Source: Bacillaceae bacterium S4-13-56
GTDB lineage: Bacteria; Bacillota; Bacilli; Bacillales; JAWJLM01
Length of the DNA stretch: 64,000 nucleotides
Reading direction: 5' to 3'
NCBI GenBank assembly: GCA_040191315.1
Contig: JAWJLM010000010.1
Location: 33,928-97,927, forward strand
Part shown: positions 54,323-64,000 of the stretch, piece after piece
Layout: each line of letters begins with the position of its first letter
Numbering within the stretch: the stretch's first letter is position 1
Notes under the pieces: model-generated
Databases searched by the model: none
Seen by the model: only the letters and a program-made list of their open reading frames with translations
Told to the model about the DNA's origin: nothing
Made by a program: the position numbers and the translations under genes

Positions 54323-54354
54323 AACACCCTGCCAAGATTAGGCAGGGTGTTTTA
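54323..54354 (+). terminator. Terminator of the polyamine operon
   Basis: AACACCCTGCC pairs with GGCAGGGTGTT, then TTT. Confidence 0.9.
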
Positions 54355-54480
54355 AATTCTTTCTGTTTATTTTATCTTTCTTCCAAATCCTCTGTATAAA
54401 TAGAGTATAAATCCTAAATAATATGACGACTTATTTCCAACATCTTTTCTTTTGTTACCAATATGGGTATTGCGAAATTG

Positions 54481-54514
54481 AAAAGGAGACCGTCATAAAT
54501 GACGGTCTCCTTTT
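54481..54514. terminator. Terminator of katG (bidirectional)
   Basis: AAAAGGAGACCGTCA-TAAA-TGACGGTCTCCTTTT, a perfect 15-bp stem. Confidence 0.9.
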
Positions 54515-54540
54515 CTTATTTTTACTTTTTATCTATATGT

Positions 54541-56763
<2,223 letters not shown>

Positions 56764-56794
56764 TTAATACTATTTCCACCTGTATTATAAACTA

Positions 56795-56810
56795 AATAAT
56801 AATTATTATT
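56795..56810. promoter_or_regulatory. PerR/Fur-like box upstream of katG
   Basis: AATAATAATTATTATT is a perfect 16-bp palindrome. It contains ATAAT-A-ATTAT, the core of the PerR box TTATAATNATTATAA, 71 bp before the katG start. Outer positions differ from consensus, so PerR versus Fur cannot be decided. Confidence 0.6.
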
Positions 56811-57510
56811 ATCTAGTTTATATTATAATTGAAAACGAAGTGAAATGAAAGAATTTCGTCTTTTTGTTGTAAGTTTTAACTAAATTTTCTTATAATCTAA
56901 TTTTTTATCGAATCTTTAAAAATGAATTCATCGGTGTCAAAAGAAAGGGAACTTCCATCCTTTGATAATTTAATCTAACGATTGGGATTTAGGGTTAATT
57001 CAGTAGCATAGTCATTATAAGAATCTTTCTAGTTGTTATTTCGCAGTTGTTTTCATTTATTTGGTGCATACTTAAGTCTGCTTGATTACTTGAGTAAAGT
57101 GAAACTTTACTCAGTGGGCATTCTACTCCCCGTTATGGAGGGATAATATTGATAGGTTTCTATGAATAATCCAGAAATATGTATTAACCTGGTTAATGTG
57201 CTAATAGTGGGCTTGTTCTTTCATCCATCATTTTCAATTAAATTTTTATAATTGAGAAAAGATAAGTTGGTTTTTTAGTAGATTACTTACCCTGCTAAAT
57301 ATTGAGTCTATGACTATACTTATTATAATAAAATGAAAAATAATTTAAAAGAATTTTGAGGTTAATCCGACTATTTAAAAATTTATTTCTGATAATTGTA
57401 TTTTGAAAGGATATTTATTACTCTTTACACAAACACTAATATTTTTGTATTTTCTATAAGTTAAGCTTACCTCACCTATGGAATATGGAATTTTCATTAC
57501 ACTTTATCAT
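56811..57510. other. Intergenic, 700 bp without a supported gene
   Basis: The left edge holds the katG promoter region. Near 57094-57145 are AAAGTGAAACTTTACTCAGT and ACTCCCCGTTATGGAGG, a worn fragment of repeat family B. The rest is AT-rich with no coding frame or recognised RNA. Confidence 0.5.
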
Positions 57511-57562
57511 AAAAAGGGGCATCACAAAGTTAAAAATATAACTTTGTGATGCCCCTTTTTTT
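57511..57562. terminator. Terminator of the MarR-MMPL operon
   Basis: AAAAAGGGGCATCACAAAGT pairs with the matching sequence at 57543-57562 in a 20-bp stem with a short AT loop; strong and bidirectional. Confidence 0.9.
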
Positions 57563-57564
57563 AA

Positions 57565-60000
57565 TCATTCGGTTTGAGCATTTTTTGTTCTTTTAGTTCC
57601 CAATCTCTTTTCAAAAAGGATAATAATTGAAGGCAATACTAACAGTGTACTAAGTAAACAAAACATTGTATCTAGCACTGTCGTAATACCAAAGGCTTTT
57701 AACATGACAAAGTCAGAAAAGATAAGGGTACTAAATCCACCAGTAACGGTTAAAGCAGATGCTGTAATGGCACGCCCAATTTTAGTCATAGCCGTTATCA
57801 TAGCTTCTTGAGATTCAATTCCTTTTCCCCTTTCTTCCTGATATCTTTCCATAAGAAGTATCGTAAATTCAGTTCCTATACCTAAAATCAATGCACTCAG
57901 CACGGCAGTTAAAGGATTAATAGCGACATCTAAGAAATACATCATTGCTGAAGACCAACCAATGACAAGTACGATAGGTACAATTGGATACACTGCTAAT
58001 TTTATTCGACGATAAAGGACAAGTAAACTTAAAAACACTGCCCCAATTCCTAAGAAAGTTGTGAAGTCGCGGTTATCTGTTAAAGTGCTAATGCTTTTAA
58101 CTGCAAGAACCACCATACCTGTTGAAGTTACTTCTACACCCTCAGGTGACTGAATGTCATTTTCAATCTCTTCTATTAATTCTTTTTGTTGCTGTAATGG
58201 CATATTTCTGACACTAAAGGTAATGGAAGCCATTTTTTTATCTTTTGTAATCATAGATGATTTCATTGCTTCTGGAAGAGAGTCAATTAGCTGATTCATT
58301 TGATCTTTATTAGAAGGTAATTGGCCATCATTCATCATCTTCAATGCTGATGCAATACTTGTTGAAGATTCAAAGGCATCGTATTTATTAAGATTATTTT
58401 TTTCGAAGTTTTCCATCCATTGAAGAACTTCTTGTTTTGTTACATCTTCAGCTTCAACCATAAAACTCACTTCCATAGTTGAACCTATAGTATCTCGAAT
58501 TTCGTTTAAACCTATTAATGCTGGTGAATCTTGTGGCATCAGTTTTTCAATGTCTGTTTCCACTCTAAGATCATCTTCAAACGTAAAACCACCAACCGAT
58601 AACCCTATTGCTAATAATAAAACAACTAAAGGATAAGCAACAACTTTTCTTGATAACCACCCAAGAGCTTTTTCAATCTTATTGGAATGTTGCTTATTAA
58701 CAGAATGCTTTTGTTTTCGGTCACGAATATTCAAGATAGAAAACATTAAAAATAATTCAAGCGTATAAATAACAAAGACACCAATAGATAACATAATACC
58801 AAAATCTTGAATCATAGGAACTTTGGAAACTAATAAGGTAATAAACCCTGCTGTCATCGTAACTACAGCAATACCTACGGCTGGTCCCATATGCTTAATT
58901 GAAGTTATAACAGATTCTTTAGCATTTCCTGTTTTTGTAAATTCTTCGTCATATCTATTATGAAATTGAATTGCAAAGTCCGCTCCAAGACCTATTAAGA
59001 TTGGAAGGATTGCCATTGTTACCATACTTAGCGGAATCCCGAAATATCCCATTAAACCAAATGTCCATACAATTCCAATAAGTACAACCGGTAAAGTTAA
59101 TAGGCGCCATTTAACCGGAAAAACAATTAATAAGATTATTATCATAAGGACAACTGACAAACCAAGCATAACTGCCATATCTTTTGTCATGCTATCTTGT
59201 ATGGCTTGCGTTAGTTTTGGTGTGCCTGATACAAGTGATTCCAATCCGTTAATGTCTTTTTCCTTAAATATATCTTCAACATCACTAACAGCTTGGTTCA
59301 TATCATCAATCGATAAATTTCCAGCTAATTTTGTAACAATTACCGCATGTTCCCCATTTTGTGGTAAAAGATCATTCGCCATTTCTTGAACATTACCATT
59401 TTCATCAAAAAGAACGGTTTTGACAAAAGCCTCGTTTGTTAGGGATGGTTCTCCCATTTCTTCCATTTGCTTCATTTGAGAACCGTATTGGGCTTCTATC
59501 TGTTGCATTACCTGTAATTTTGTTTCTTCTGCCACTTTTGCCTGCATATCTTCTGAAGCGCCTTTTTCTTTTGCTGCTTGAACGGCTTGGTTGATTGCTT
59601 CTTCAACTGCCTGATTAATTTGTTGTTGAAATGCTTCTTTCTGTTGGATCGCTTGATCAACAGCCAAATCAACCACAGAAACAGGGCTAAATACAGAACC
59701 AATTAAAGGATTATTATTTAACTCTTTTTGTATGTCGTTCATTTCATCAAGTGATGAAATAATCTTTTCTTTGTCTCCCGACAACAATACAAAAATGGAT
59801 TCACCGCCAAATTCCTTCTGAAAACGAAGATTATCTTGGAAAACAGGGTCATCTGAAGGAATCATCATATCTTGACCTGTTCTAACCTCAATTTTAGTTG
59901 CCCCAATAACCATAATTACTGTCATTAAGATTATTAAGATTATAGATAGTCGTGATTTTTCCGTTGTCCATTTACTAATCGCAGAAAAAAACCACCTCAT
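57565..60000 (-). CDS. MMPL/RND-superfamily transporter (HAE3-like)
   Basis: An 811-residue membrane protein with the two-fold RND layout. TM1 (residues 19-38) is followed by a large Gln/Glu-rich outside loop (40-270, with AVDQAIQQKEAFQQQINQAV), six helices (272-420), TM7, a second outside loop (480-620) and six more helices. The proton-relay Asp are in GLGADFAIQFHNRYDEE and, as Glu, in GIGTEFTILLMERYQEE. It probably exports lipids or hydrophobic compounds. It is three bases downstream of a MarR-type repressor gene, which suggests ligand-inducible efflux. Part of its 3' end is duplicated at 44613. Confidence 0.9.
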   Translation of the reverse strand: MRWFFSAISKWTTEKSRLSIILIILMTVIMVIGATKIEVRTGQDMMIPSDDPVFQDNLRFQKEFGGESIFVLLSGDKEKIISSLDEMNDIQKELNNNPLIGSVFSPVSVVDLAVDQAIQQKEAFQQQINQAVEEAINQAVQAAKEKGASEDMQAKVAEETKLQVMQQIEAQYGSQMKQMEEMGEPSLTNEAFVKTVLFDENGNVQEMANDLLPQNGEHAVIVTKLAGNLSIDDMNQAVSDVEDIFKEKDINGLESLVSGTPKLTQAIQDSMTKDMAVMLGLSVVLMIIILLIVFPVKWRLLTLPVVLIGIVWTFGLMGYFGIPLSMVTMAILPILIGLGADFAIQFHNRYDEEFTKTGNAKESVITSIKHMGPAVGIAVVTMTAGFITLLVSKVPMIQDFGIMLSIGVFVIYTLELFLMFSILNIRDRKQKHSVNKQHSNKIEKALGWLSRKVVAYPLVVLLLAIGLSVGGFTFEDDLRVETDIEKLMPQDSPALIGLNEIRDTIGSTMEVSFMVEAEDVTKQEVLQWMENFEKNNLNKYDAFESSTSIASALKMMNDGQLPSNKDQMNQLIDSLPEAMKSSMITKDKKMASITFSVRNMPLQQQKELIEEIENDIQSPEGVEVTSTGMVVLAVKSISTLTDNRDFTTFLGIGAVFLSLLVLYRRIKLAVYPIVPIVLVIGWSSAMMYFLDVAINPLTAVLSALILGIGTEFTILLMERYQEERGKGIESQEAMITAMTKIGRAITASALTVTGGFSTLIFSDFVMLKAFGITTVLDTMFCLLSTLLVLPSIIILFEKRLGTKRTKNAQTE

Positions 60001-60003
60001 GAA

Positions 60004-60435
60004 TTATTCCCCTCTCTCAGATATTGCTTTGTCAAGTAAATTCATAAACGTCTGTGTTTCTTCTTCTGTCCACATACTAAAATAATGTTCCAACATTTCA
60101 TTTCTCTTTTGTGTGATTTGGTCATATAACTTTTTTCCTTTTTCTGTGAAACTAATCCAAATAAGCCTTCTGTCTTCTTCATCTCTTTCTCTGACGACAT
60201 AATCTAATTTATTCATCTTATCAATCAATAGTGAAGCTGCCCCAGTTGTAGTCCCCAATTCATTGACTATATCCTTTAAGTTACATTTTCCTCCTTTTGA
60301 GATGGTTTGAAGTACAGCAAATTGAGGAATGGTTATTTTTTCCTCGAAAATTTCTTGTGTCTCCTTTCCAAGACTTCTAATCAAAACTGAAATAAGGTAA
60401 TCAATTTTTCCATAATCAATTGGTTTATTAAACAC
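60004..60435 (-). CDS. MarR-family transcriptional regulator
   Basis: A 143-residue winged-helix repressor: dimer helices at both ends and recognition region GKCNLKDIVNELGTTTGAAS then LLIDKMNKLDYVVRERDEED with the beta-wing DRRLIWISFTEKG (residues 60-115). It is the first gene of the operon with the MMPL exporter and probably represses both. The start (ATG 60435, GGGAGG upstream) follows a TATAAT (minus strand, 60459-60454) with an inverted repeat covering the -35 region. Confidence 0.9.
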   Translation of the reverse strand: MFNKPIDYGKIDYLISVLIRSLGKETQEIFEEKITIPQFAVLQTISKGGKCNLKDIVNELGTTTGAASLLIDKMNKLDYVVRERDEEDRRLIWISFTEKGKKLYDQITQKRNEMLEHYFSMWTEEETQTFMNLLDKAISERGE

Positions 60436-60470
60436 AGTAAATACCTCCCGTAAATTATAGTATCATATTT

Positions 60471-60489
60471 TAGTTTAAAAATAAAACTA
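60471..60489. promoter_or_regulatory. Candidate MarR operator
   Basis: TAGTTT-AAAAAT-AAAACTA is an inverted repeat (AGTTT and AAACT arms) located where the -35 element of the marR promoter should be, so repressor binding would block polymerase. Confidence 0.5.
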
Positions 60490-60510
60490 TTTTCTTTAAA
60501 AACTATTACT

Positions 60511-60559
60511 TTTTATAACTGTTAATTTTTATAACTGTTAATTTTTTATAACTGTTTAA
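60511..60559. repeat. Three direct repeats of TTTTATAACTGTTAA
   Basis: The 15-17-base word occurs at 60511, 60527 and 60544 (last copy with TTTAA), a 16-17-bp period, upstream of the MarR promoter. The even spacing may reflect multiple protein binding or strand slippage. Confidence 0.6.
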
Positions 60560-60629
60560 AATGAAATATAAATATTGGATACAAATGGTTCTTTTTTGTA
60601 ATTAGCATTCACTTTTTATTCCTTCTCAA

Positions 60630-60932
60630 TTAAGAAAAGCGCAAGCGCCCTTGATCATCGACGTAAGCCGGTGAGGCCCACAGGATGTGGGTCACGTAGG
60701 CGTTGCCACACGATGTGGCGGTTTTAGCCTACGATCCTCCGAGATATAGGAAACACGGTTCACGAGGGCTCGCATCCTGCAAGTCAGTTCGGTGTTGCGA
60801 CAAATGTTTTCGGTGGGTCGAGTAATTGGATGTCGCGTTTTTAACCGAACCTCCTTCATCGATGTTGACTTATCGATGGAGAGGAGGGAACCGTCTCTAG
60901 TCGATAGGGCGCTGGAGCTAGACAAATTTTAT
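60630..60932 (+). repeat. Repeat family A, copy 5, with a different 250-bp interior
   Basis: Begins GAAAAGCGCAAGCGCCCTTG and ends GGGCGCTGGAGCTAGACAAA, the same termini as copies 1 and 3, but the inside is unrelated and GC-rich, with stems such as GCCCACAGGATGTGGGTC and AACCTCCTTCATCG. The terminal GCGCC and GGCGC can pair, so the whole element could fold as one RNA. Confidence 0.7.
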
Positions 60933-60949
60933 ACTTTCTCCTATCTTGA

Positions 60950-60987
60950 AAAAAAAAATCCCGCAGAGGCACTATGCCCCGCGGGAT
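60950..60987 (-). terminator. Terminator of the SBP-ATPase-permease operon
   Basis: On the minus strand GGATCCCGC and GCGGGAT form the stem, followed by ten T. Confidence 0.85.
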
Positions 60988-60997
60988 CCCTTGGATT

Positions 60998-62113
60998 CTA
61001 TTCTTCATACTTCCCAATAATATCTACTACTTCATCAACTAAAGAAGTATCCAGTACTGTATCGAAATTAAGCTCTGAGGAAATGGCTCCATTTTTTTTA
61101 TAGAATTCGTATTGGTTCTTAATGTCTTCGATAAACATGGCCCCATTTGGATCTAGCCCGGTAACACCAATACTCTTCCATACTTCCGGATCCTTTGTTG
61201 CTGTGTGCTTTGTCATAATGTCTATAATTTCATCCTTGTTTCCTGTTTCCTTAACAAAGGCATCGTTATAGTCTCGAACTCCTTTTAGATATGCTGCCAT
61301 AAAGCGTTTAGCAACCTCTCTTCTTTCACCTAAGAATTTAGGTGAACCGAGAACCATCGCGATCTGAGCTTTCGGTGCATAGTCAGTTGCATCTCCAAAG
61401 CGAACATGGATATCATTAGCAATTCCTTGTGCAATTAATGGCTCAATTTGAAGGGCTGCATCAACTTGCTTGTTCCCAAGTGCTGCCATCATATTCCCAA
61501 AGTCCGACATTAAAACAAATTCAACATCATCTCTAGTTAAACCTGCATGTTCTAACATCTTTTGGAAGATATAATCATCTACTGCATTCTTAGTGGATAC
61601 GGCAATTTTCTTGCCTTTAAAATCTTCATAGCTCTTTATCTCATCCTGTAAATCCTTTCGAATAACAAACGTGAAGTACGAGTTTCCTTTGATGTTGTGA
61701 CCCTTATCTGCAATAAAGCGTACATCTATGCCCTGCGCAATAGAATTAAAGAACGACGCAGATGAAATTCCACCTGCAACATCAACCTCTCCGGCGGCAA
61801 CTGCAGGTAACATTTCGTCACTGTTTCCAAAAGTTGCAAATTCTACTTCTATGTTGTAATCATCAAAATATCCTTTTTCCTTAGCAATGTAAAAACCCGC
61901 ACCAGAAGCTGAACCATCCTCAGCAATTACAACTTTAGCTGGTTCCTTTAAAGGAGCTAATGTGCCTTCATCTGAACCGGAGTTTCCATTGTTGGAACCT
62001 GTATCTTGATCGGGATTTTCATCCTGCGTAGTTGTTCCTGAACTACAAGCTGAAAGTGCTAATACCAGAATAAGAAAAGGAATCATAACCCACTTCATGA
62101 CATTATTTTTCAT
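60998..62113 (-). CDS. ABC transporter substrate-binding lipoprotein (NMT1/SsuA/ThiY-like)
   Basis: A 371-residue lipoprotein with signal peptide MKNNVMKWVMIPFLILVLAL and lipobox LSAC (Cys near 23), then an Asp/Gly/Ser linker. The binding domain begins VVIAEDGSASGAGFYIAKEK and has GYFDDYNIEVEFATFGNSDE and AGEVDVAGGISSASFFNSIA, the NMT1-type pattern shared by sulfonate, taurine, nitrate and pyrimidine-precursor binders. It is last in a permease-ATPase-SBP operon. The cargo cannot be decided from motifs. Confidence 0.9.
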   Translation of the reverse strand: MKNNVMKWVMIPFLILVLALSACSSGTTTQDENPDQDTGSNNGNSGSDEGTLAPLKEPAKVVIAEDGSASGAGFYIAKEKGYFDDYNIEVEFATFGNSDEMLPAVAAGEVDVAGGISSASFFNSIAQGIDVRFIADKGHNIKGNSYFTFVIRKDLQDEIKSYEDFKGKKIAVSTKNAVDDYIFQKMLEHAGLTRDDVEFVLMSDFGNMMAALGNKQVDAALQIEPLIAQGIANDIHVRFGDATDYAPKAQIAMVLGSPKFLGERREVAKRFMAAYLKGVRDYNDAFVKETGNKDEIIDIMTKHTATKDPEVWKSIGVTGLDPNGAMFIEDIKNQYEFYKKNGAISSELNFDTVLDTSLVDEVVDIIGKYEE

Positions 62114-62164
62114 TGTTTCAATCTCCCTTTCATTTTAAAAAAATATATTTAATAGGATTAACGC

Positions 62165-62947
62165 CTATTTAGCTCGTGAACCCTGTACTTCTTTTTGTAG
62201 ATGTTGCCAAATGTCAACGAATTCATGAGCCATTTTTTCATCGGACCTAACATCTTCTATTTTTCGAGGTCTTGGTAGATTGATTACTTTTTCTTTAACG
62301 ATTTGACCTGGCTGAGAGCTCATGAGTAAAATACGATCACTTAAAAGCATTGCTTCATCAATACTATGGGTAATAAAAAGAACGGTTTTCTTCGTTTCCT
62401 GCCAAATGCTTAATAATTCATCTTGTAGAATAAATTTATTTTGCTCATCAAGTGCAGCGAAAGGTTCATCCATTAATAATATTTCAGGATCATTCGCAAA
62501 AGCTCTAGCAATACTTACGCGTTGCTTCATTCCTCCTGAGAGCTCCTTTGGGTATAACTTCGCAAACTTTTCTAAGCCAACTTTCTTCAAATAATACTGT
62601 GTTTGTTCTTTAATGACCTTTTTTGGAAGATGTCGCATTTTTAATCCGAAGGCTACGTTATCTTCAACGGTCATCCACGGGATAACTCCCCGTTCTTGGA
62701 AGACCATGGATTGTAATGGGTTATTTTTATTGGATTGTTGGATGTCAATTTCACCCGTACTCGGTGTTTCTAAACCTGCAAGAATGCGTAATAATGTTGT
62801 TTTTCCACATCCACTTGGACCGAGTAAGCAAACAAATTCTCCGTCTTTAATATCTAGAGAAATATTCTTCAGTGCTTCCACACTCTCGTTTCGTTTATAA
62901 AAAATTTTTGTTAATTGATCAATCTTGATTTTCGTAGTCTGATCCAA
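62165..62947 (-). CDS. ABC transporter ATP-binding protein (SsuB/TauB-like)
   Basis: A 260-residue ATPase with Walker A GPSGCGKTTLLRIL, signature LSGGMKQRVSIARAFANDPE, Walker B ILLMDEPFAALDEQ and switch His in LFITHSIDEAML. QERGVIPWMTVEDNVAFGLK is the Q-loop typical of the nitrate/sulfonate/taurine group. The start is uncertain: TTG 62959 touches AAAGGAG, TTG 62947 is 12 bases from it; the latter is used. Energises the permease at 62981. Confidence 0.92.
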   Translation of the reverse strand: MDQTTKIKIDQLTKIFYKRNESVEALKNISLDIKDGEFVCLLGPSGCGKTTLLRILAGLETPSTGEIDIQQSNKNNPLQSMVFQERGVIPWMTVEDNVAFGLKMRHLPKKVIKEQTQYYLKKVGLEKFAKLYPKELSGGMKQRVSIARAFANDPEILLMDEPFAALDEQNKFILQDELLSIWQETKKTVLFITHSIDEAMLLSDRILLMSSQPGQIVKEKVINLPRPRKIEDVRSDEKMAHEFVDIWQHLQKEVQGSRAK

Positions 62948-62980
62948 AACAAAGAACAACTCCTTTCCCCTAGGGTTTCC

Positions 62981-63796
62981 TTACTTCCAAGGAATTAACT
63001 TGCTTTGTAATCCTCGAATAATAAGGGAAAAGAAATAACCAAAAAATGAAATCAGCACGAGGCCAACATACATTTCAGGAAGTAGGAAAGCTTTGTAATT
63101 CATCCAAATGACGTAACCAATTCCCGAATTGGCTCCAATCATTTCAGCCGCTACAATCGTAAGTAGCGCAATCGCCTGCCCCATTTGGATTCCTTCAAGC
63201 ATTACTGGAAGAGCTCCTGGTAGGGCTATTTTGAAAAAGAAATCCTTTGCATTAGCCCCATAGTTTTTGGCTACATCTATATATATACGGTCAATATTGG
63301 TAACACCGGCGGCAGTATTAATGACTACTGGAAAAAAGACACTAATGGCAATAGTTACCATTTTTGAAAATTCTCCAATGCCGAAAATAATCAAAATAAT
63401 CGGTAGCATTGCTAGTGTCGGTATCGGCATAAAAGCCATGACAAGCGGTGAAAAGAAATGCCTAATTGGAGAATACATCCCCATAAGTAAACCAATACAT
63501 ATGGCAGGGATTACTCCAAGTAAGAAGCCTGCAAAAATACGAATTAAACTGATCTCTATATGAGCAAATAATTCTCCACTTAATCCCATGTGGTATAGTG
63601 TCGCTAATATTTTGGTTGGTGGCGGAAAAAATCTGGGATCAATAATCGCAGTTCTTGATAACAACTCCCAAAGAATCAATACCAAAATAGGAGATGAAAT
63701 CGTAAGCAGTTGCTTGACCTTATCGTTTCTTTGTCTTTTCTTAAATTCCTCTTTTTCCACCTGTATTGCAGATTCATTTAAATGCTCTTCATCCAT
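62981..63796 (-). CDS. ABC transporter permease (SsuC/TauC-like)
   Basis: A 271-residue membrane protein with six helices and the cytoplasmic loop DVAKNYGANAKDFFFKIALPGALPVMLEGI that contacts the ATPase (near residues 178-205), and ELLSRTAIIDPRFFPPPTKI near the start. ATG 63796 has AGAGGTGGTGAC upstream; an in-frame GTG six codons earlier lacks spacing. First gene of the operon; the three-gene order permease-ATPase-SBP makes a complete importer. Confidence 0.9.
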   Translation of the reverse strand: MDEEHLNESAIQVEKEEFKKRQRNDKVKQLLTISSPILVLILWELLSRTAIIDPRFFPPPTKILATLYHMGLSGELFAHIEISLIRIFAGFLLGVIPAICIGLLMGMYSPIRHFFSPLVMAFMPIPTLAMLPIILIIFGIGEFSKMVTIAISVFFPVVINTAAGVTNIDRIYIDVAKNYGANAKDFFFKIALPGALPVMLEGIQMGQAIALLTIVAAEMIGANSGIGYVIWMNYKAFLLPEMYVGLVLISFFGYFFSLIIRGLQSKLIPWK

Positions 63797-63874
63797 GCTG
63801 TCACCACCTCTCACACCGTTATACTATGCATTCGCCCAGAAAATGTTCATGCAAAAAGGAGCTCTGTTCTCTAA

Positions 63875-63929
63875 ATTGGTGTCAGGTACCTCATATGCAC
63901 AAATGTCCACAGATGGTACTGACACCAAT
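63875..63929. repeat. Interspersed palindromic repeat (GGTGTCAGGTACC type)
   Basis: ATTGGTGTCAGGTACC and GGTACTGACACCAAT are inverted repeats with one bulged base, around TCATATGCACAAATGTCC. Elements of this design, with a CATATG-like centre, recur in bacillar genomes, judged from memory. It lies upstream of the ABC operon, about 80 bp from its first gene. Confidence 0.6.
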
Positions 63930-64000
63930 CCATCATTGCCGTATATAGTAATCTAAAAGTGGGCACGATAGTCATTTAAAAGTCCCCCAGTAGTTTATAA

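Noticed and set aside
60792..61103. Plus-strand frame across repeat A copy 5 and the 3' end of the binding-protein gene
   Set aside because: It bridges a repeat and an antisense region and has no ribosome-binding site or motifs.

Overview
The window is a low-GC, AT-rich chromosomal stretch from an endospore-forming member of the Bacillaceae (Bacillus sensu lato or a close relative). The evidence is in the gene content: the small acid-soluble spore protein SspH, two Sda-type sporulation-kinase inhibitors, the nitrogen regulator TnrA with its own TnrA box, a PyrR-type attenuator before a uracil permease, a Mistic homologue, SigL/RpoN, LipM/LipA and a cydABCD operon. Ribosome-binding sites are strong and TTG/GTG starts are frequent. 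No rRNA, tRNA, CRISPR array or intact insertion sequence was seen. The only clear mobile-element trace is a decayed IS1380-like transposase.

Layout. 1-4.2 kb: a LacI-type regulator translationally coupled to a sugar ABC importer (binding lipoprotein and two permeases, the last cut by the window edge), with two candidate operator palindromes upstream. 4.2-13.5 kb: transposase relic, sspH, a YtkA-domain lipoprotein whose second domain is broken, a DUF2268 protease, an XRE regulator, two convergent sda genes sharing their stop region, a YbcI/MpsC-like protein, a hemolysin III pseudogene, a DASS anion transporter with no normal start codon, and an aminoglycoside phosphotransferase-like gene next to a short inverted-repeat element. 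13.8-19.7 kb: a MurE paralogue with an amino-acid racemase, an FbpA-type two-gene unit, tnrA and exoA. 19.8-28.3 kb: cydABCD with a Rex-like site, a coiled-coil protein, an acetyltransferase and a Mistic homologue.

28.4-37.7 kb: a frameshifted MFS transporter, rpoN (sigL), and a convergent sigma-54 activator followed upstream by gntP-type permease, 3-hydroxybutyrate dehydrogenase, thiolase and both subunits of a 3-oxoacid CoA-transferase. A near-consensus -24/-12 promoter and two upstream palindromes precede the last operon, so this looks like a self-contained sigma-54-controlled ketone-body (3-hydroxybutyrate/acetoacetate) utilisation locus placed beside the sigma factor itself. 37.9-51.2 kb: ilvE, PyrR-regulated uracil permease, several broken genes (GrpB, a thioredoxin-like gene with UGA at the first active-site Cys), Eis-like acetyltransferase, SIMPL protein, lipM-lipA, a TRAP permease that has lost its N-terminus at a junction with bacA, and mgtE.

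51.9-64 kb: carboxynorspermidine dehydrogenase and decarboxylase (the alternative spermidine pathway), katG with a PerR/Fur-like box, a MarR-MMPL efflux operon, and an ABC importer of the SsuABC/ThiXYZ type. Across the window three families of short structured intergenic repeats recur (called A, B and C here), and at least nine genes are broken or truncated, so the region is actively decaying.
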